Source: Marivibrio halodurans
Lineage (GTDB): Bacteria; Pseudomonadota; Alphaproteobacteria; UBA8366; Aestuariispiraceae
Reading direction: 5' to 3'
Assembly (NCBI RefSeq): GCF_017963645.1
Contig: NZ_JAGMWN010000003.1
Coordinates: 310,001-374,000 of the forward strand
Length of the DNA stretch: 64,000 nt
Positions within the stretch are counted from its first letter, which is position 1, and each line of letters starts with the position of its first letter. Position numbers and translations under genes: made by a program. Shown here piece after piece: positions 24,975 through 34,069 of the stretch. Under the pieces are notes generated by a model, which saw only the letters and a program-made list of their open reading frames with translations, was not told the origin of the DNA and made no database searches.

Positions 24975-25292
24975 TCAGCTATCCTCGGGCACCCGGAACT
25001 TGATGCCGTCCAGCGCGTCGGTAACGCGGATCTGACAGGAAAGCCGCGAGGTCTTGGTCAGGCCGAAGGCGAGGTCGAGCATATCTTCCTCATCCTCGCT
25101 GGGGCTGTCGAGCTTGTCGTACCAATCCTGATCCTCGACGATCAGATGGCAGGTCGCGCAGGCCAGGGAGCCCTCGCACGCGGCCTCGATGTCGACGTCG
25201 TTCGCCGTCGCCACTTCCATCACGGAGAGGCCGTTCTGCGCCTCGATCTCGGTCTCGCTGCCATCGCGATTGATGAAGGTGATTTTCGGCAT
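24975..25292 (-). CDS. fdx: [2Fe-2S] ferredoxin, adrenodoxin type
   Basis: 105 residues. Cluster ligands are in [10 protein letters not shown] followed by SRLSCQIRV, giving the C-X5-C-X2-C-Xn-C spacing of adrenodoxin and Isc-type ferredoxins. The C-terminus contains [14 protein letters not shown], also typical. It supplies electrons for iron-sulfur cluster assembly. ATG 25292 begins [13 protein letters not shown]. It is on the same strand as the two cysteine desulfurase genes upstream, with one methyltransferase-like gene between. Confidence 0.93.
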   Translation of the reverse strand: MPKITFINRDGSETEIEAQNGLSVMEVATANDVDIEAACEGSLACATCHLIVEDQDWYDKLDSPSEDEEDMLDLAFGLTKTSRLSCQIRVTDALDGIKFRVPEDS

Positions 25293-25419
25293 CCGACATG
25301 ATCCTCCGCCAACTGGACACGCGCGGGCACCGAAGCAGGCCCCGCCGAGGCGGGCAACTACATGATGGCTGCGCGCCGCGCTGTCAAAGGAGAATTGCCC
25401 GGCTGGAGCCCCAGGGCCG

Positions 25420-26034
25420 CTAGAAGAGAAGAAGCAAGCTGGGCAACAGATCGTGTAGATGCGCGTATTCGACGACCTCGAGCAATGGATAGAAAAGCAG
25501 GAACAAGCTGGAATCCCGGAACGAGATGAGTACCAGACGCGGAGAGAAGACACGTTCGGCCTCGTCCCGCCACGACGAAAGGTTCGGAATCCACCGCGGC
25601 GTACGGTCTTGATAGGAGCGGTAGGTTGCCCCGAACCGATCCATCAGGACCGCCTCCTCCCGCCGCGCCACGACATCGAACAAGACAAAGCAAGCGAGAG
25701 CCATGCCCAACCCGATCAGCAGGCTGCCCGTCGTCAGGCCGATGCCGAGCAGCCCGAGAGTCGAGAAGACATAAAGAGGGTTTCGGCATAGGGAATAAGG
25801 GCCGACATCGACCACCTCCCCCTTCTTCCTGCCGCCGATATAGAGCGTGCACCATGTACGCCCGAGGACGCACAGCGCCAGAAGGGCCACTCCGAGATAC
25901 TCGATCGCCTCATGCGCCACCGTGCCGTATAGCCAGAACGGCTGCGCGACCAACAAGATCGGGATGGATGCCAGCGCGAACACCAGAGCGACACGTTTCC
26001 GCGTCTTCTGAACGGACGAAAGATTATCACCCAT
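25420..26034 (-). CDS. Isoprenylcysteine carboxyl methyltransferase-like membrane protein
   Basis: 204 residues with four or five membrane helices. The motif [20 protein letters not shown], then [20 protein letters not shown], matches the SAM-binding region of the ICMT/PEMT family (RHPxY and the E-E region). Bacterial members methylate lipids or unknown acceptors. The lower GC of the 3' end and isolated hydrophobic tail (ending LLPSLLLLF) are notable. Start ATG 26034 is chosen over 26064. Confidence 0.8.
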   Translation of the reverse strand: MGDNLSSVQKTRKRVALVFALASIPILLVAQPFWLYGTVAHEAIEYLGVALLALCVLGRTWCTLYIGGRKKGEVVDVGPYSLCRNPLYVFSTLGLLGIGLTTGSLLIGLGMALACFVLFDVVARREEAVLMDRFGATYRSYQDRTPRWIPNLSSWRDEAERVFSPRLVLISFRDSSLFLLFYPLLEVVEYAHLHDLLPSLLLLF

Positions 26035-26139
26035 AGGCGTTTCCAATCGACGAGGGAATGGCACCTTCTACAGCCCCGGCGCGACGGCCGCACGGTGTCG
26101 AATCGTCGCAAGGCCCATGCCCGGGAAAATGCTCCCTCA

Positions 26140-27345
26140 TCAGGCGGCGCCGCGTCGCTCCCGCAGGCGCTTGACGGCCGCGACCATCTGTTCGGCGGCG
26201 CTCTCCACCTCCTCCTCCGTGGTGAAACGGCCGAGGCCGAGACGGATGGAGGCCGCCACCTTCGACGGGTCGAGCCCCAGCGCCTGCAGCACATGGCTCG
26301 CCCCCGGCGCGCCGGACGAACAGGCGGAGCCCGAACTGACCGCCAGCCCGTCGAGGGCTGCCATCAACTCCTGCCCCTCCAGCCCCGGGATCGTGACGTT
26401 CAGGTTTCCGGCGATCCGCGCTTCCCGCGCGCCATTGAGGGAGAGCCCCTCGATTCCCGCCTCCAACCGGGCAAGCAGGCGATCGCGCAGGGGCAGCAGG
26501 CGGCCTGCCTCCGCCGCGCGCTCCGCCGTCGCGATCGCCGCCGCCTTGCCGAAGCCGACGACGAGCGGCGTCGGTACCGTGCCGGAGCGCACACCGCGTT
26601 CCTGGCCGCCGCCGTCCATCAACGGGTCGAGCGCGACCTTCGGCTTGCGACGGCGCAGATAGAGAGCGCCGATCCCCTTCGGCCCGTAGATCTTGTGGCC
26701 GGAAAGGCTCATCAAATCGATTCCCATCGCCTCCACGTCGAGGGGGATCTTGCCGAAGGCCTGCGCCGCGTCCGTATGGACCCAGGCCCCGACGGCATGG
26801 GCGCGCGCCGCGATCTCCGCGAGCGGCTGGATCACGCCGATCTCGTTATTGACCGCCATGACGGAGACGAGGGCCACCCGCTCGTCCAGAACCGCGTCGA
26901 GCGCCTCCGGATCGACGAGCCCGTCCGCGCCGATCGGCAGACGCACGACCTCCACCCCTTCACGCTCCAGGCGCGCCGCGCTTTCCAGCACGCATTTATG
27001 TTCGCTCGCCACGGTGACGAGACGGTCGCGGCCCTCCGCCTCCCGGCGGTGGCGGACGACGCCCTTGATGGCGAGATTGTTGCTCTCCGTCGCGCCGGAG
27101 GTGAAGGTGATCTCCCGCCCCTTGGCGCCGATCTCTGCGGCGATCGCCTCGCGCGCGCGGTCCACCGCCTCGGCCGCGTCCCAGCCGAATTTATGCTCGG
27201 CCGAGTGGGGGTTGCCGAAATCCTTGGTGAACCAGGGCAGCATGGCATCGACCACGCGCGGGTCCGTCGGCGTCGTCGCCTGATAATCGAGATAGATCGG
27301 CTCCCGGTGCCGATTGCCTTGAGATCGCGTCTCGTCACTCATCAT
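26140..27345 (-). CDS. Cysteine desulfurase, IscS/NifS type
   Basis: A PLP enzyme that removes sulfur from cysteine and passes it as persulfide to cluster or thiouridine assembly. 401 residues: IYLDYQATTPTDPRVVDAML, FTSGATESNNLAIKGVV, PLP lysine in SLSGHKIYGPKGIGALYLRR, and the catalytic cysteine in VSSGSACSSGAPGASHVL. It is the second of two desulfurase genes in tandem; only 9 bp separate the two. Confidence 0.93.
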   Translation of the reverse strand: MMSDETRSQGNRHREPIYLDYQATTPTDPRVVDAMLPWFTKDFGNPHSAEHKFGWDAAEAVDRAREAIAAEIGAKGREITFTSGATESNNLAIKGVVRHRREAEGRDRLVTVASEHKCVLESAARLEREGVEVVRLPIGADGLVDPEALDAVLDERVALVSVMAVNNEIGVIQPLAEIAARAHAVGAWVHTDAAQAFGKIPLDVEAMGIDLMSLSGHKIYGPKGIGALYLRRRKPKVALDPLMDGGGQERGVRSGTVPTPLVVGFGKAAAIATAERAAEAGRLLPLRDRLLARLEAGIEGLSLNGAREARIAGNLNVTIPGLEGQELMAALDGLAVSSGSACSSGAPGASHVLQALGLDPSKVAASIRLGLGRFTTEEEVESAAEQMVAAVKRLRERRGAA

Positions 27346-27354
27346 GGATCCGAT

Positions 27355-28476
27355 CTAGGCGGCCTCGGCCTTCCGCGCCAGCTTTTCATAGGCGGCGAGG
27401 AAAGCGTCCACATCCGCTTCCCCACTCGCCCAGCCCAGGCTGACACGGATCGCCGCGCCGGCCAACGCCGGCGGCCAGCCCATCGCATCCAGCACCCGGC
27501 TGCGCGTCACCTTGCCGGAAGAGCAAGCCGAGCCTGCGCTGACCGCCACCCCGGCGAGGTCCAGCGCCATCACCTGCTTCTCCGCCGCGAGACCCGGCAG
27601 TGCGATGCAGCTTACATTGCCGGCGCGCGGCGCGGACCTGGCGGCCACCACCGCGGCCGGGGCGATCGCGGCGAGACGCGCCTCCATATCGTCGCGCAAG
27701 GCGGCGATCCGCGCCGACTCCTCCCGCCAGCCCCCGGCCAGTTCATCCGCCGTGGCGCCGAAACCGGCGATACCCGGCAGGTTCTCGGTACCCGCGCGAC
27801 GGCGCCGTTCCTGACCTCCGCCGAGGCTGTCGGCCCTGAGCGGAACCGCCGCCCGCGCCAGCAACGCACCGACGCCCGGCGGTCCCCCCATCTTATGCGC
27901 GGAAAGGCTCATTAGATCGGCCACATCCCAGATCGGCGCCAAGGCGATCCGCCCCGCCGCCTGCGCCGCATCCACATGGAGGAGGCCGCCGACGGCGTGC
28001 ACGCGCTCCGCCACGGCCGCCACGGGCTGGATGGCACCTGTCTCGTTATTGACCGCCATGACGGAGACGAGAATCCCGTCGCCACCCGTCCCCACCGTGC
28101 CTAACAGCCGGTCGAGGGCGTCGAGATCGACGCGGCCCTCCCCGTCGACCGGGATCGTGCCGGCATCCGGGCGCGCGGCGGTAACGGCGTCATGCTCCAC
28201 CGCGCTGACCAGGACATGGCCGGCGCCGGTTCCGCGAAGGGCGAGATTGTCCGCCTCCGTCGCGCCGCTGGTGAAGATCAGATCGGCGGGCTCCGCGCCG
28301 GCCAGCGCCGCGACGGACGCCCGCGCCCGTTCGATCGCCGCGCGCGCGGCACGGCCCGCCCCATGGACGGAGGAGGCGTTTCCCCCCATCGCCAATGCCT
28401 CCGCGACCGCCGCCCGCGCGGCGGGCCGGCAGGGCGCGGTCGCGTTGTAATCGAGATAGACGGCGTCGCGCGTCAT
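27355..28476 (-). CDS. Second cysteine desulfurase, NifS-like
   Basis: 373 residues: VYLDYNATAPCRPAARAAVA, FTSGATEADNLALRG, PLP lysine in SLSAHKMGGPPGVGALLAR, and the catalytic cysteine in SAGSACSSGKVTRSRVLDAM. It is shorter and more Ala-rich than its downstream neighbour, so the two arose by an old duplication rather than a recent one. In alphaproteobacteria such iscR-nifS-iscS pairs commonly precede suf genes; here no sufB follows. Confidence 0.92.
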   Translation of the reverse strand: MTRDAVYLDYNATAPCRPAARAAVAEALAMGGNASSVHGAGRAARAAIERARASVAALAGAEPADLIFTSGATEADNLALRGTGAGHVLVSAVEHDAVTAARPDAGTIPVDGEGRVDLDALDRLLGTVGTGGDGILVSVMAVNNETGAIQPVAAVAERVHAVGGLLHVDAAQAAGRIALAPIWDVADLMSLSAHKMGGPPGVGALLARAAVPLRADSLGGGQERRRRAGTENLPGIAGFGATADELAGGWREESARIAALRDDMEARLAAIAPAAVVAARSAPRAGNVSCIALPGLAAEKQVMALDLAGVAVSAGSACSSGKVTRSRVLDAMGWPPALAGAAIRVSLGWASGEADVDAFLAAYEKLARKAEAA

Positions 28477-28649
28477 TATTCCTGGCCTTTCGCCCCCATC
28501 CCTTGGGAACGTGACATCGACGCCCCCGCCGGGCAGGACCCGTGGTCTCTCGGAGAATTCTCATAGGGTGCGGATAGCCGTGCCAGCTTGCAAGCATGGT
28601 GACCCGGGCGGATTAGGCCCCGCCGGTCATCTTCGGCTGCTATCGGTGC

Positions 28650-29123
28650 TTATTCGGGGACGGACGTCATTTCCCGTCGCGCCCCGCCGGGAACATGAAG
28701 GCGGCCCTCGATCACGTCGGCCAATGTGATCCCATCCAGGAATGCTTCCACCTCCGCGTCGAGCGCATGCCAGAGCGCCTTCGTCGGGCACGCCGATTCG
28801 CGCCCGAACCGGTTCCTTGTCAAACGCGGCTCTTGCACCAAGGGCCCGCGTGCGGACTCGCCGCCGTCCTCCTCCACCGCGCGGACGATATCGGCGACCA
28901 CGATGTGGTCCGCCCGGCGCGCGATCATATAGCCGCCGCCCGGACCACGAACGCTGGTGACCAGCCCGCCGCGCCTCAGCCGGGCGAAAATCTGTTCCAG
29001 ATAGGATAGGGAAATATCCTGGCGCTCGGCGATATCGGCCAGCGGAACGGGGGAAACCGCGTTCCGCGAAGCAAGGGCCGTGAGCGCCATCACCGCGTAT
29101 CGGCCTTTCGTCGTCAGTTTCAT
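28650..29123 (-). CDS. iscR: Rrf2-family regulator, IscR-like
   Basis: 157 residues starting MKLTTKGRYAVMALTALASR, with the winged helix LADIAERQDISLSYLEQIFA and wing SVRGPGGGYMIARRADHIVV. In the cluster-binding region, E. coli IscR has three cysteines and a histidine; here only one cysteine is present (ESACPTKALW), like the single-cysteine IscR described from Rhodobacter. It probably represses iron-sulfur genes. It lies upstream of the two desulfurases on the same strand. The frame is open upstream to 29207. Confidence 0.85.
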   Translation of the reverse strand: MKLTTKGRYAVMALTALASRNAVSPVPLADIAERQDISLSYLEQIFARLRRGGLVTSVRGPGGGYMIARRADHIVVADIVRAVEEDGGESARGPLVQEPRLTRNRFGRESACPTKALWHALDAEVEAFLDGITLADVIEGRLHVPGGARREMTSVPE

Positions 29124-29347
29124 CCGACCTCCATTCATGCTGCGTCCCGTGGCGCGTCCTGTTCCTTGACGGAACGGCGCTGCCTGGACCGGCTGGACGG
29201 CGGACATAATGGGTCGACGCCGCCCCTTCGCGCTTCAATACGCAAGGGCGGCGGGAACGGACCACTTTCGCGGCACGAAATGAAAGACAAAATCACCGAA
29301 CCGGCGCGATCCGGATATGGGAAGGGAATGGCGAACGCGACCTGCGT

Positions 29348-30124
29348 TCAGCGATGCTCCCCGACCGCGCGCCGTGACGAGGTTTTACCCGCATCCGGAT
29401 AGGGCGGGACGGGATCGGTCGCATCCTCGCCCTCCGCGCCGCTCTCCCTAAGCCGGGCCTCCAGGGCTTTCACCTGCGATTCCAGGCCGTTTACCTGCGC
29501 CATCAGCGCCTCGATCGCGCGGGCGGCCGGGTCCGGCAAGTCCTGCAAGGGCGTACCGTACGGCGCGAAGGCATCGCTCTTCCGGGCGGCCTTGCTGATC
29601 ACGACCTTGGCCGGAATGCCGGCGACGGTGGCGCATTCAGGAACATCCTTGATCACCACGGCATTGGCGCCGACGCGCGCGCCCTTCTCCACCGTGATCG
29701 GCCCCAGGATCTGCGCGCCCGACCCGACGATGACGTTGTCGCGTAGGGTCGGGTGGCGCTTCTGGCAGCGTTGGCCGTCCGAATCCTCCGCCGGCGAGAC
29801 GCCGCCCAGCGTCACGTCGTGATAGAGCGTGACGTCGTCGCCGATCTCCGCCGTCTCGCCGATCACGACGCCCATGCCGTGATCGATGAAGAAGCGCTTG
29901 CCGATGGTGGCGCCCGGGTGAATTTCGATCCCCGTCAGCCATCGAGCGAACTGCGAGACGGCGCGCGCCGCCAGCAGCCAATCGGCCTTATAAAGCCGAT
30001 GGGAGAGCCGATAGGCCATGATGGCGTGGAAGGCGGGGTAGAACAGCACGACCTCAAGCCGCGAGCGGGCGGCGGGGTCGCGGGCGATCATGCCGTCGAT
30101 CTCGGCACGGACCTTATCGAACAT
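29348..30124 (-). CDS. cysE: Serine O-acetyltransferase CysE
   Basis: Makes O-acetylserine, the precursor of cysteine, from serine and acetyl-CoA. 258 residues from ATG 30124. The N-terminal helices ([20 protein letters not shown]) and the left-handed beta-helix with hexapeptide repeats are clear: [40 protein letters not shown], then [20 protein letters not shown]. The C-terminus carries a coiled-coil tail (about 205-230) and a disordered end. Upstream of iscR on the same strand, consistent with feeding cysteine to the desulfurases. Confidence 0.93.
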   Translation of the reverse strand: MFDKVRAEIDGMIARDPAARSRLEVVLFYPAFHAIMAYRLSHRLYKADWLLAARAVSQFARWLTGIEIHPGATIGKRFFIDHGMGVVIGETAEIGDDVTLYHDVTLGGVSPAEDSDGQRCQKRHPTLRDNVIVGSGAQILGPITVEKGARVGANAVVIKDVPECATVAGIPAKVVISKAARKSDAFAPYGTPLQDLPDPAARAIEALMAQVNGLESQVKALEARLRESGAEGEDATDPVPPYPDAGKTSSRRAVGEHR

Positions 30125-30460
30125 GGGCCTCTCGCTTTCGTCGGCGGCGGGCACCGCCCCACGCCGATCATCCGTTTGCGCGCGGCCCAGGCGCCCGCCC
30201 CGGACGGGTCCGCGCTTGCGTTCATGGGTCGCCGCCCGAAAAGTTGCCCCGACCCCCGTGTTTCCACGACGCGCGGCGCGCTTCACGACCGGCTTGCCGA
30301 AACGCCCCCATTTCGACAAGGTTCCAAATGCCGTTCAACTGCACTACATATACGCACGCGATGTCCACCGTCAAGAACATCGCCACAAAAGCCTATGAAT
30401 CTCAAGAGGTTGAGTGTTACCGTCCTATAGTCTGACTCCGTCGACTGCGGAAAGGGTCCC
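30125..30460. other. 336-bp divergent intergenic region, cysE / hydrolase
   Basis: No gene supported. It must hold the promoters of both divergent genes. The part from 30330 to 30440 is AT-richer than the rest, the likely promoter area for the hydrolase gene; no convincing -35/-10 pair could be fixed. Confidence 0.4.
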
Positions 30461-31123
30461 ATGCCTGAAGTCATCATCAACGGTCCCGAAGGGCGACTGG
30501 AAGGCCGCTATACCCACGGCAAGGCCGCGAACGCCCCGATCGCGTTGTTCCTGCATCCGCATCCGGTGCATGGCGGCACGATGAACAACAAGGTCGTCTA
30601 CGAACTTTATCATACTTTCGCCAAGCGCGGCTTCTCCTGCCTGCGCTTCAACTTCCGCGGCGTCGGGCGCAGCCAGGGCGAATATGCGCGCGGAGAGGGG
30701 GAGCTTTCGGACGCGGCCTCCGCGCTCGACTGGTTGCAGACCTATAACGAGAACGCCTCCGGCTGCTGGATCGCCGGGTTTTCCTTCGGCGCCTGGATCG
30801 CCATGCAATTGCTGATGCGCCGGCCGGAAATCGTCGGGTTCGTATCCGTCGCGCCGCCGGCGGGGAAGGAGGATTTCAGTTTCCTCGCCCCCTGCCCCTC
30901 CTCCGGCTTGATCGTCAACGGCAGCGCCGATCAGCATTACGCGCCCGAACAGACGCAGAAGCTGGTCGATAAGCTGCGCCAGCAGAAGGGCATCACCATC
31001 GGGCACCAGACGATCGAGGGCGCCAACCATTTCTTCACCGACCGGGTGTCGGAACTGGGCGAGCGTGTCGGCGCCTATGTCGACGAGCGCACCGGCGCGG
31101 CGGGCAAGCGCCAGACGGGGTGA
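30461..31123 (+). CDS. Alpha/beta hydrolase
   Basis: 220 residues. FLHPHPVHGGTMNNKVVYEL (oxyanion region), FNFRGVGRSQGEY, the nucleophile elbow GFSFGAWIAMQLL with Ser, Asp in the NGSADQHYAP region and the catalytic His in EGANHFF. This small cytosolic hydrolase type is conserved upstream of iron-sulfur genes in alphaproteobacteria, but its substrate is unknown. ATG 30461 follows GGAAAGG. Confidence 0.88.
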   Translation: MPEVIINGPEGRLEGRYTHGKAANAPIALFLHPHPVHGGTMNNKVVYELYHTFAKRGFSCLRFNFRGVGRSQGEYARGEGELSDAASALDWLQTYNENASGCWIAGFSFGAWIAMQLLMRRPEIVGFVSVAPPAGKEDFSFLAPCPSSGLIVNGSADQHYAPEQTQKLVDKLRQQKGITIGHQTIEGANHFFTDRVSELGERVGAYVDERTGAAGKRQTG

Positions 31124-31147
31124 ACGCCGCGCCCGCTCTCGACGCGC

Positions 31148-31465
31148 ATACCAAATCTTGTTGATCACGCCCCATGCGGATCGCATTCGGCTTTGGTCGG
31201 GTAGGAAGGATGGCGCGGGCGATGGGGGGCATCGTCAAGCCGCGCTGACGCCCTCCAACGGAAGCCGAACGAGACCCGAAGGGCGCCCGTCCCGCCCCCC
31301 GGACCGCGTCGAGGCCGCTTGACGATGCCCCCCATCGCCCGCGCGTCCCCTTCTTGCCGGAAACCCGGAAAAACGATCTCGGGTAGGGCCACATCATATC
31401 ATCATGCTCTAGCCGAGAACCCGGAAGGGATGTCCGCATGGGGCATGATCAACAAGATTTGGTAT
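31148..31465. mobile_element. MITE-like 318-bp inverted-repeat element
   Basis: The ends are 33-bp inverted repeats with one mismatch (31148-31180 and 31433-31465). Inside is a second, perfect 28-bp inverted repeat (31213-31240 and 31317-31344). The right half also carries a CTAGAGC-type repeat (31364-31412). No protein-coding capacity is seen. The right end (TAT, 31463-31465) runs into the anmK stop codon, on whose strand the TGA reads from 31467 to 31465. Nested inverted repeats and lack of a transposase gene fit a non-autonomous element or a large hairpin-forming repeat. Confidence 0.7.
31364..31412 (-). repeat. CTAGAGC-type intergenic repeat, copy 3
   Basis: Minus-strand reading starts CTAGAGCATGATGATAT at 31412 and continues to the GAGATCGTTTTTCCGGG block, matching copy 1 (9069-9021) block for block. 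It lies within the MITE-like element. Confidence 0.6.
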
Positions 31466-32589
31466 CACCCTTGCGCCGCGCGCACCGTCGCGGCGGACGG
31501 GCGTGCCAGACGGCCGCCGACGCAGGGCGCGGCGGTTCCCGTCATCTCCGGATAGCTGGTCGGCCATCCCTTCAGGTGACGCACCGCCATATAGGCGAAG
31601 GCCTCCGCCTCCAGCACGTCGCCGTCGGCGCCGGTCGCCTCCACCGGCTCCACCGGCACGCCGAGGCGGTCGGCCAGCGCCGCCATGATCGCGGGGTTGC
31701 GCCGCCCGCCGCCGGTGACGAACCAGCGCGCCGGGTGGGTCGGCAGCAGATCGGCGCCGCGCGCCACGCCCTCCACCAGGAAGGCGACGAGGGTCGCGGC
31801 CGCGTCCTCCGTGCCGAGCGCTTCGACCGGCGAGAGATCGAAGGCGTTTCGGTCGAGCGATTTCGGATAGGGCCGCGCGAAATAGGGATCGGCCATCAAG
31901 CGATCCAACGCCGCCGGATCGACGCGCCCCGCCGCCGCGATCCGGCCGCCCGCATCCATCGCGAGGCGCAGCCGCGCCGCCACAAGATCGTCGATCGGCG
32001 CATTGCCGGGCCCGGTGTCGAAGCCGATCGGCACGGCCTCCGCCCCCGCGAGATAGGTGAGGTTCGATACCCCGCCGATATTGAGGAAGGCGGCCGGAAA
32101 TTCCGCCCATGCCGCCGCCAGCGCCCGGTGATAGACCGGGGCGAGCGGCGCACCCTCCCCGCCCCCCGCCATGTCGGCGGCGCGGAAGTCGAAGACGGTC
32201 GGAATGCCCAGGCGATCGGCCATCGTCTGCCCGTCGCCCAACTGCCATGTCCAGCCCGCCTTACCGTCGCGCGGCGGAACATGGGTAATCGTCTGCCCGT
32301 GAAAGCCCACGACATCGATCGCGGCGGCGCTCACCCCCGCCTCCTCCAGCAAGGCCTCGACGGCGGCGCATTGCGCGACGGTCACCGTGCGCTCCACCGC
32401 GTCGAGGGCGGCGCTGCGTTCGGTCGCGTTGAGGCAATGGCGAAGCGCCGCGCGCGCATCGTCCGGATAGGGCCGGGCGATCGCGGCGCGTGGACGGACG
32501 AGACGATCTCCATCGGTCTCGATCAGGGCGACGTCGATGCCGTCGAAGGACGTACCGCTCATCAAGCCGATCGCGTTAAGGGTCTTCAT
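31465..32589 (-). CDS. anmK: Anhydro-N-acetylmuramic acid kinase AnmK
   Basis: AnmK hydrolyses and phosphorylates 1,6-anhydro-MurNAc to MurNAc-6-phosphate in peptidoglycan recycling. 374 residues: GLMSGTSFDGIDVALIETDG, FHGQTITHVPPRDGKAGWTW, FLNIGGVSNLTYL, FDTGPGNAPIDD and FVTGGGRRNPAIMAAL. The ATG at 32589 gives a normal N-terminus; the frame stays open upstream through the 8-bp tandem repeat to 32781. The stop codon is at the very end of the 31-kb inverted-repeat element, so the C-terminal residues may have been altered by its insertion. Divergent from tyrS. Confidence 0.94.
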   Translation of the reverse strand: MKTLNAIGLMSGTSFDGIDVALIETDGDRLVRPRAAIARPYPDDARAALRHCLNATERSAALDAVERTVTVAQCAAVEALLEEAGVSAAAIDVVGFHGQTITHVPPRDGKAGWTWQLGDGQTMADRLGIPTVFDFRAADMAGGGEGAPLAPVYHRALAAAWAEFPAAFLNIGGVSNLTYLAGAEAVPIGFDTGPGNAPIDDLVAARLRLAMDAGGRIAAAGRVDPAALDRLMADPYFARPYPKSLDRNAFDLSPVEALGTEDAAATLVAFLVEGVARGADLLPTHPARWFVTGGGRRNPAIMAALADRLGVPVEPVEATGADGDVLEAEAFAYMAVRHLKGWPTSYPEMTGTAAPCVGGRLARPSAATVRAAQG

Positions 32590-32607
32590 GGATCGTTCGT
32601 TCCTTCC

Positions 32608-32669
32608 GACTGGCCGACTGGCCGACTGGCCGACTGGCCGACTGGCCGACTGGCCGACTGGCCGACTGG
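32608..32669. repeat. 8-bp tandem repeat between anmK and tyrS
   Basis: Seven perfect copies of GACTGGCC followed by a partial eighth (GACTGG). It starts 19 bp before the anmK start codon and ends 105 bp before the tyrS start, so it occupies the anmK leader and the shared promoter region. Confidence 0.95.
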
Positions 32670-32773
32670 TCATCCGGCCTTGCGTTCGCGCGGAGCCGCG
32701 TTGAGTAGGCGGGAAAGCCATGCTAAACGCCGCGTTCTCCCGATTTTGCGGCACCCGAGAAGGCGCGACAAGC

Positions 32774-34033
32774 ATGGACACCTACCGTTCCGATTTCCTC
32801 CAGGCGATGGCCGCGCGCGGCTTCATCCAGGATCTGACCCATCCGGGCGAGCTGGACGCGCTGATGGCCACCGGCACGCCGGTTCCGGCCTATATCGGGT
32901 TCGACGCGACGGCCAGTTCGCTGCACGCGGGCAGTCTGGTGCAGATCATGATGCTGCGCTGGCTTCAGAAGACCGGCCATAAGCCGATCGTCCTGATGGG
33001 CGGCGGCACGACCAAGGTCGGGGACCCAACCGGCCGCGACAGCGCGCGCAAGATGCTGTCCGACGCGGATATCCAGGGCAACATCGACGGTATCAAGCAG
33101 GTCTTCCAGAAATACCTGACCTTCGGCGACGGGCCGACCGACGCGGTGATGGTCAACAATGCCGATTGGCTCGACGGGCTCAACTATCTCGCCTTCCTGC
33201 GGGATTACGGCCGGCACTTCTCGGTCAACCGGATGCTGAGCTTCGATTCGGTGAAGCTGCGCCTCGAACGCGAGCAGCCGATGAGCTTCCTCGAATTCAA
33301 CTACATGATCCTGCAATCCTACGACTTCCTGGAGTTGAACCGGCGCCATGGCGTACGGCTTCAGATGGGCGGTTCCGACCAGTGGGGCAATATCGTCAAC
33401 GGGGTCGAACTCGGCCGCCGCGTCGACGAGGCGGAGCTGTTCGGCCTGACGACCCCCCTCCTGACGAAGGCCAGCGGCGAGAAGATGGGCAAGACCGCCG
33501 ACGGCGCTGTCTGGCTCAATGCCGACCATCTGAGCCCCTATGCCTATTGGCAGTTCTGGCGCAACACCGAGGACGCGGATGTCGGTCGCTTCCTGAAGCT
33601 CTTCACCGAGCTTCCGATGGAGGAGATCGACCGGCTGTCGACCCTCCAAGGCGCGGAGTTGAACGAGGCGAAGAAGATCCTGGCGCACGCCGCGACCGCG
33701 CTGTGTCATGGCGAGGATGCGGCGCGCGACGCGGCCGAGACCGCCCGGCGCACCTTCGAGGAAGGCGGCATCGGCGAGAACCTGCCGCGCGTGCAGGTCG
33801 CGCGGGCGGAGTTGGAGGGCGGCACGCTCGGCCTCCTGGCCGCGCTGGTGAAGGCGGGGCTGGCCGCCTCCAACGGCGAGGCGCGTCGTCAAGTCCAGGG
33901 TGGCGCCGTGCGCCTCAATGACGAGAAGGCGACGGAGCCCACGCGCATGATCGAGGCCGGCGACATCACCGCCGACGGCGTCGTGAAGCTGTCCATGGGT
34001 AAGAAGCGCCACGCGCTGCTGGTGGCCGAGTAA
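32774..34033 (+). CDS. tyrS: Tyrosyl-tRNA synthetase
   Basis: Charges tRNA-Tyr. 419 residues: the class I HIGH-like site is [17 protein letters not shown], tyrosine pocket [25 protein letters not shown]-like loop [13 protein letters not shown], and the C-terminal S4-like RNA-binding domain [23 protein letters not shown] 32774 begins [12 protein letters not shown]; an ATG at 32720 would add 18 poorly conserved residues. Confidence 0.97.
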   Translation: MDTYRSDFLQAMAARGFIQDLTHPGELDALMATGTPVPAYIGFDATASSLHAGSLVQIMMLRWLQKTGHKPIVLMGGGTTKVGDPTGRDSARKMLSDADIQGNIDGIKQVFQKYLTFGDGPTDAVMVNNADWLDGLNYLAFLRDYGRHFSVNRMLSFDSVKLRLEREQPMSFLEFNYMILQSYDFLELNRRHGVRLQMGGSDQWGNIVNGVELGRRVDEAELFGLTTPLLTKASGEKMGKTADGAVWLNADHLSPYAYWQFWRNTEDADVGRFLKLFTELPMEEIDRLSTLQGAELNEAKKILAHAATALCHGEDAARDAAETARRTFEEGGIGENLPRVQVARAELEGGTLGLLAALVKAGLAASNGEARRQVQGGAVRLNDEKATEPTRMIEAGDITADGVVKLSMGKKRHALLVAE

Positions 34034-34069
34034 CGCCCGCCGGGCCGGACGCGGCTCCTGCTCGCGCGG

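Noticed and set aside
32608-32669. Possible CRISPR array
   Set aside because: The 8-bp units are contiguous with no spacers; it is a simple tandem repeat.
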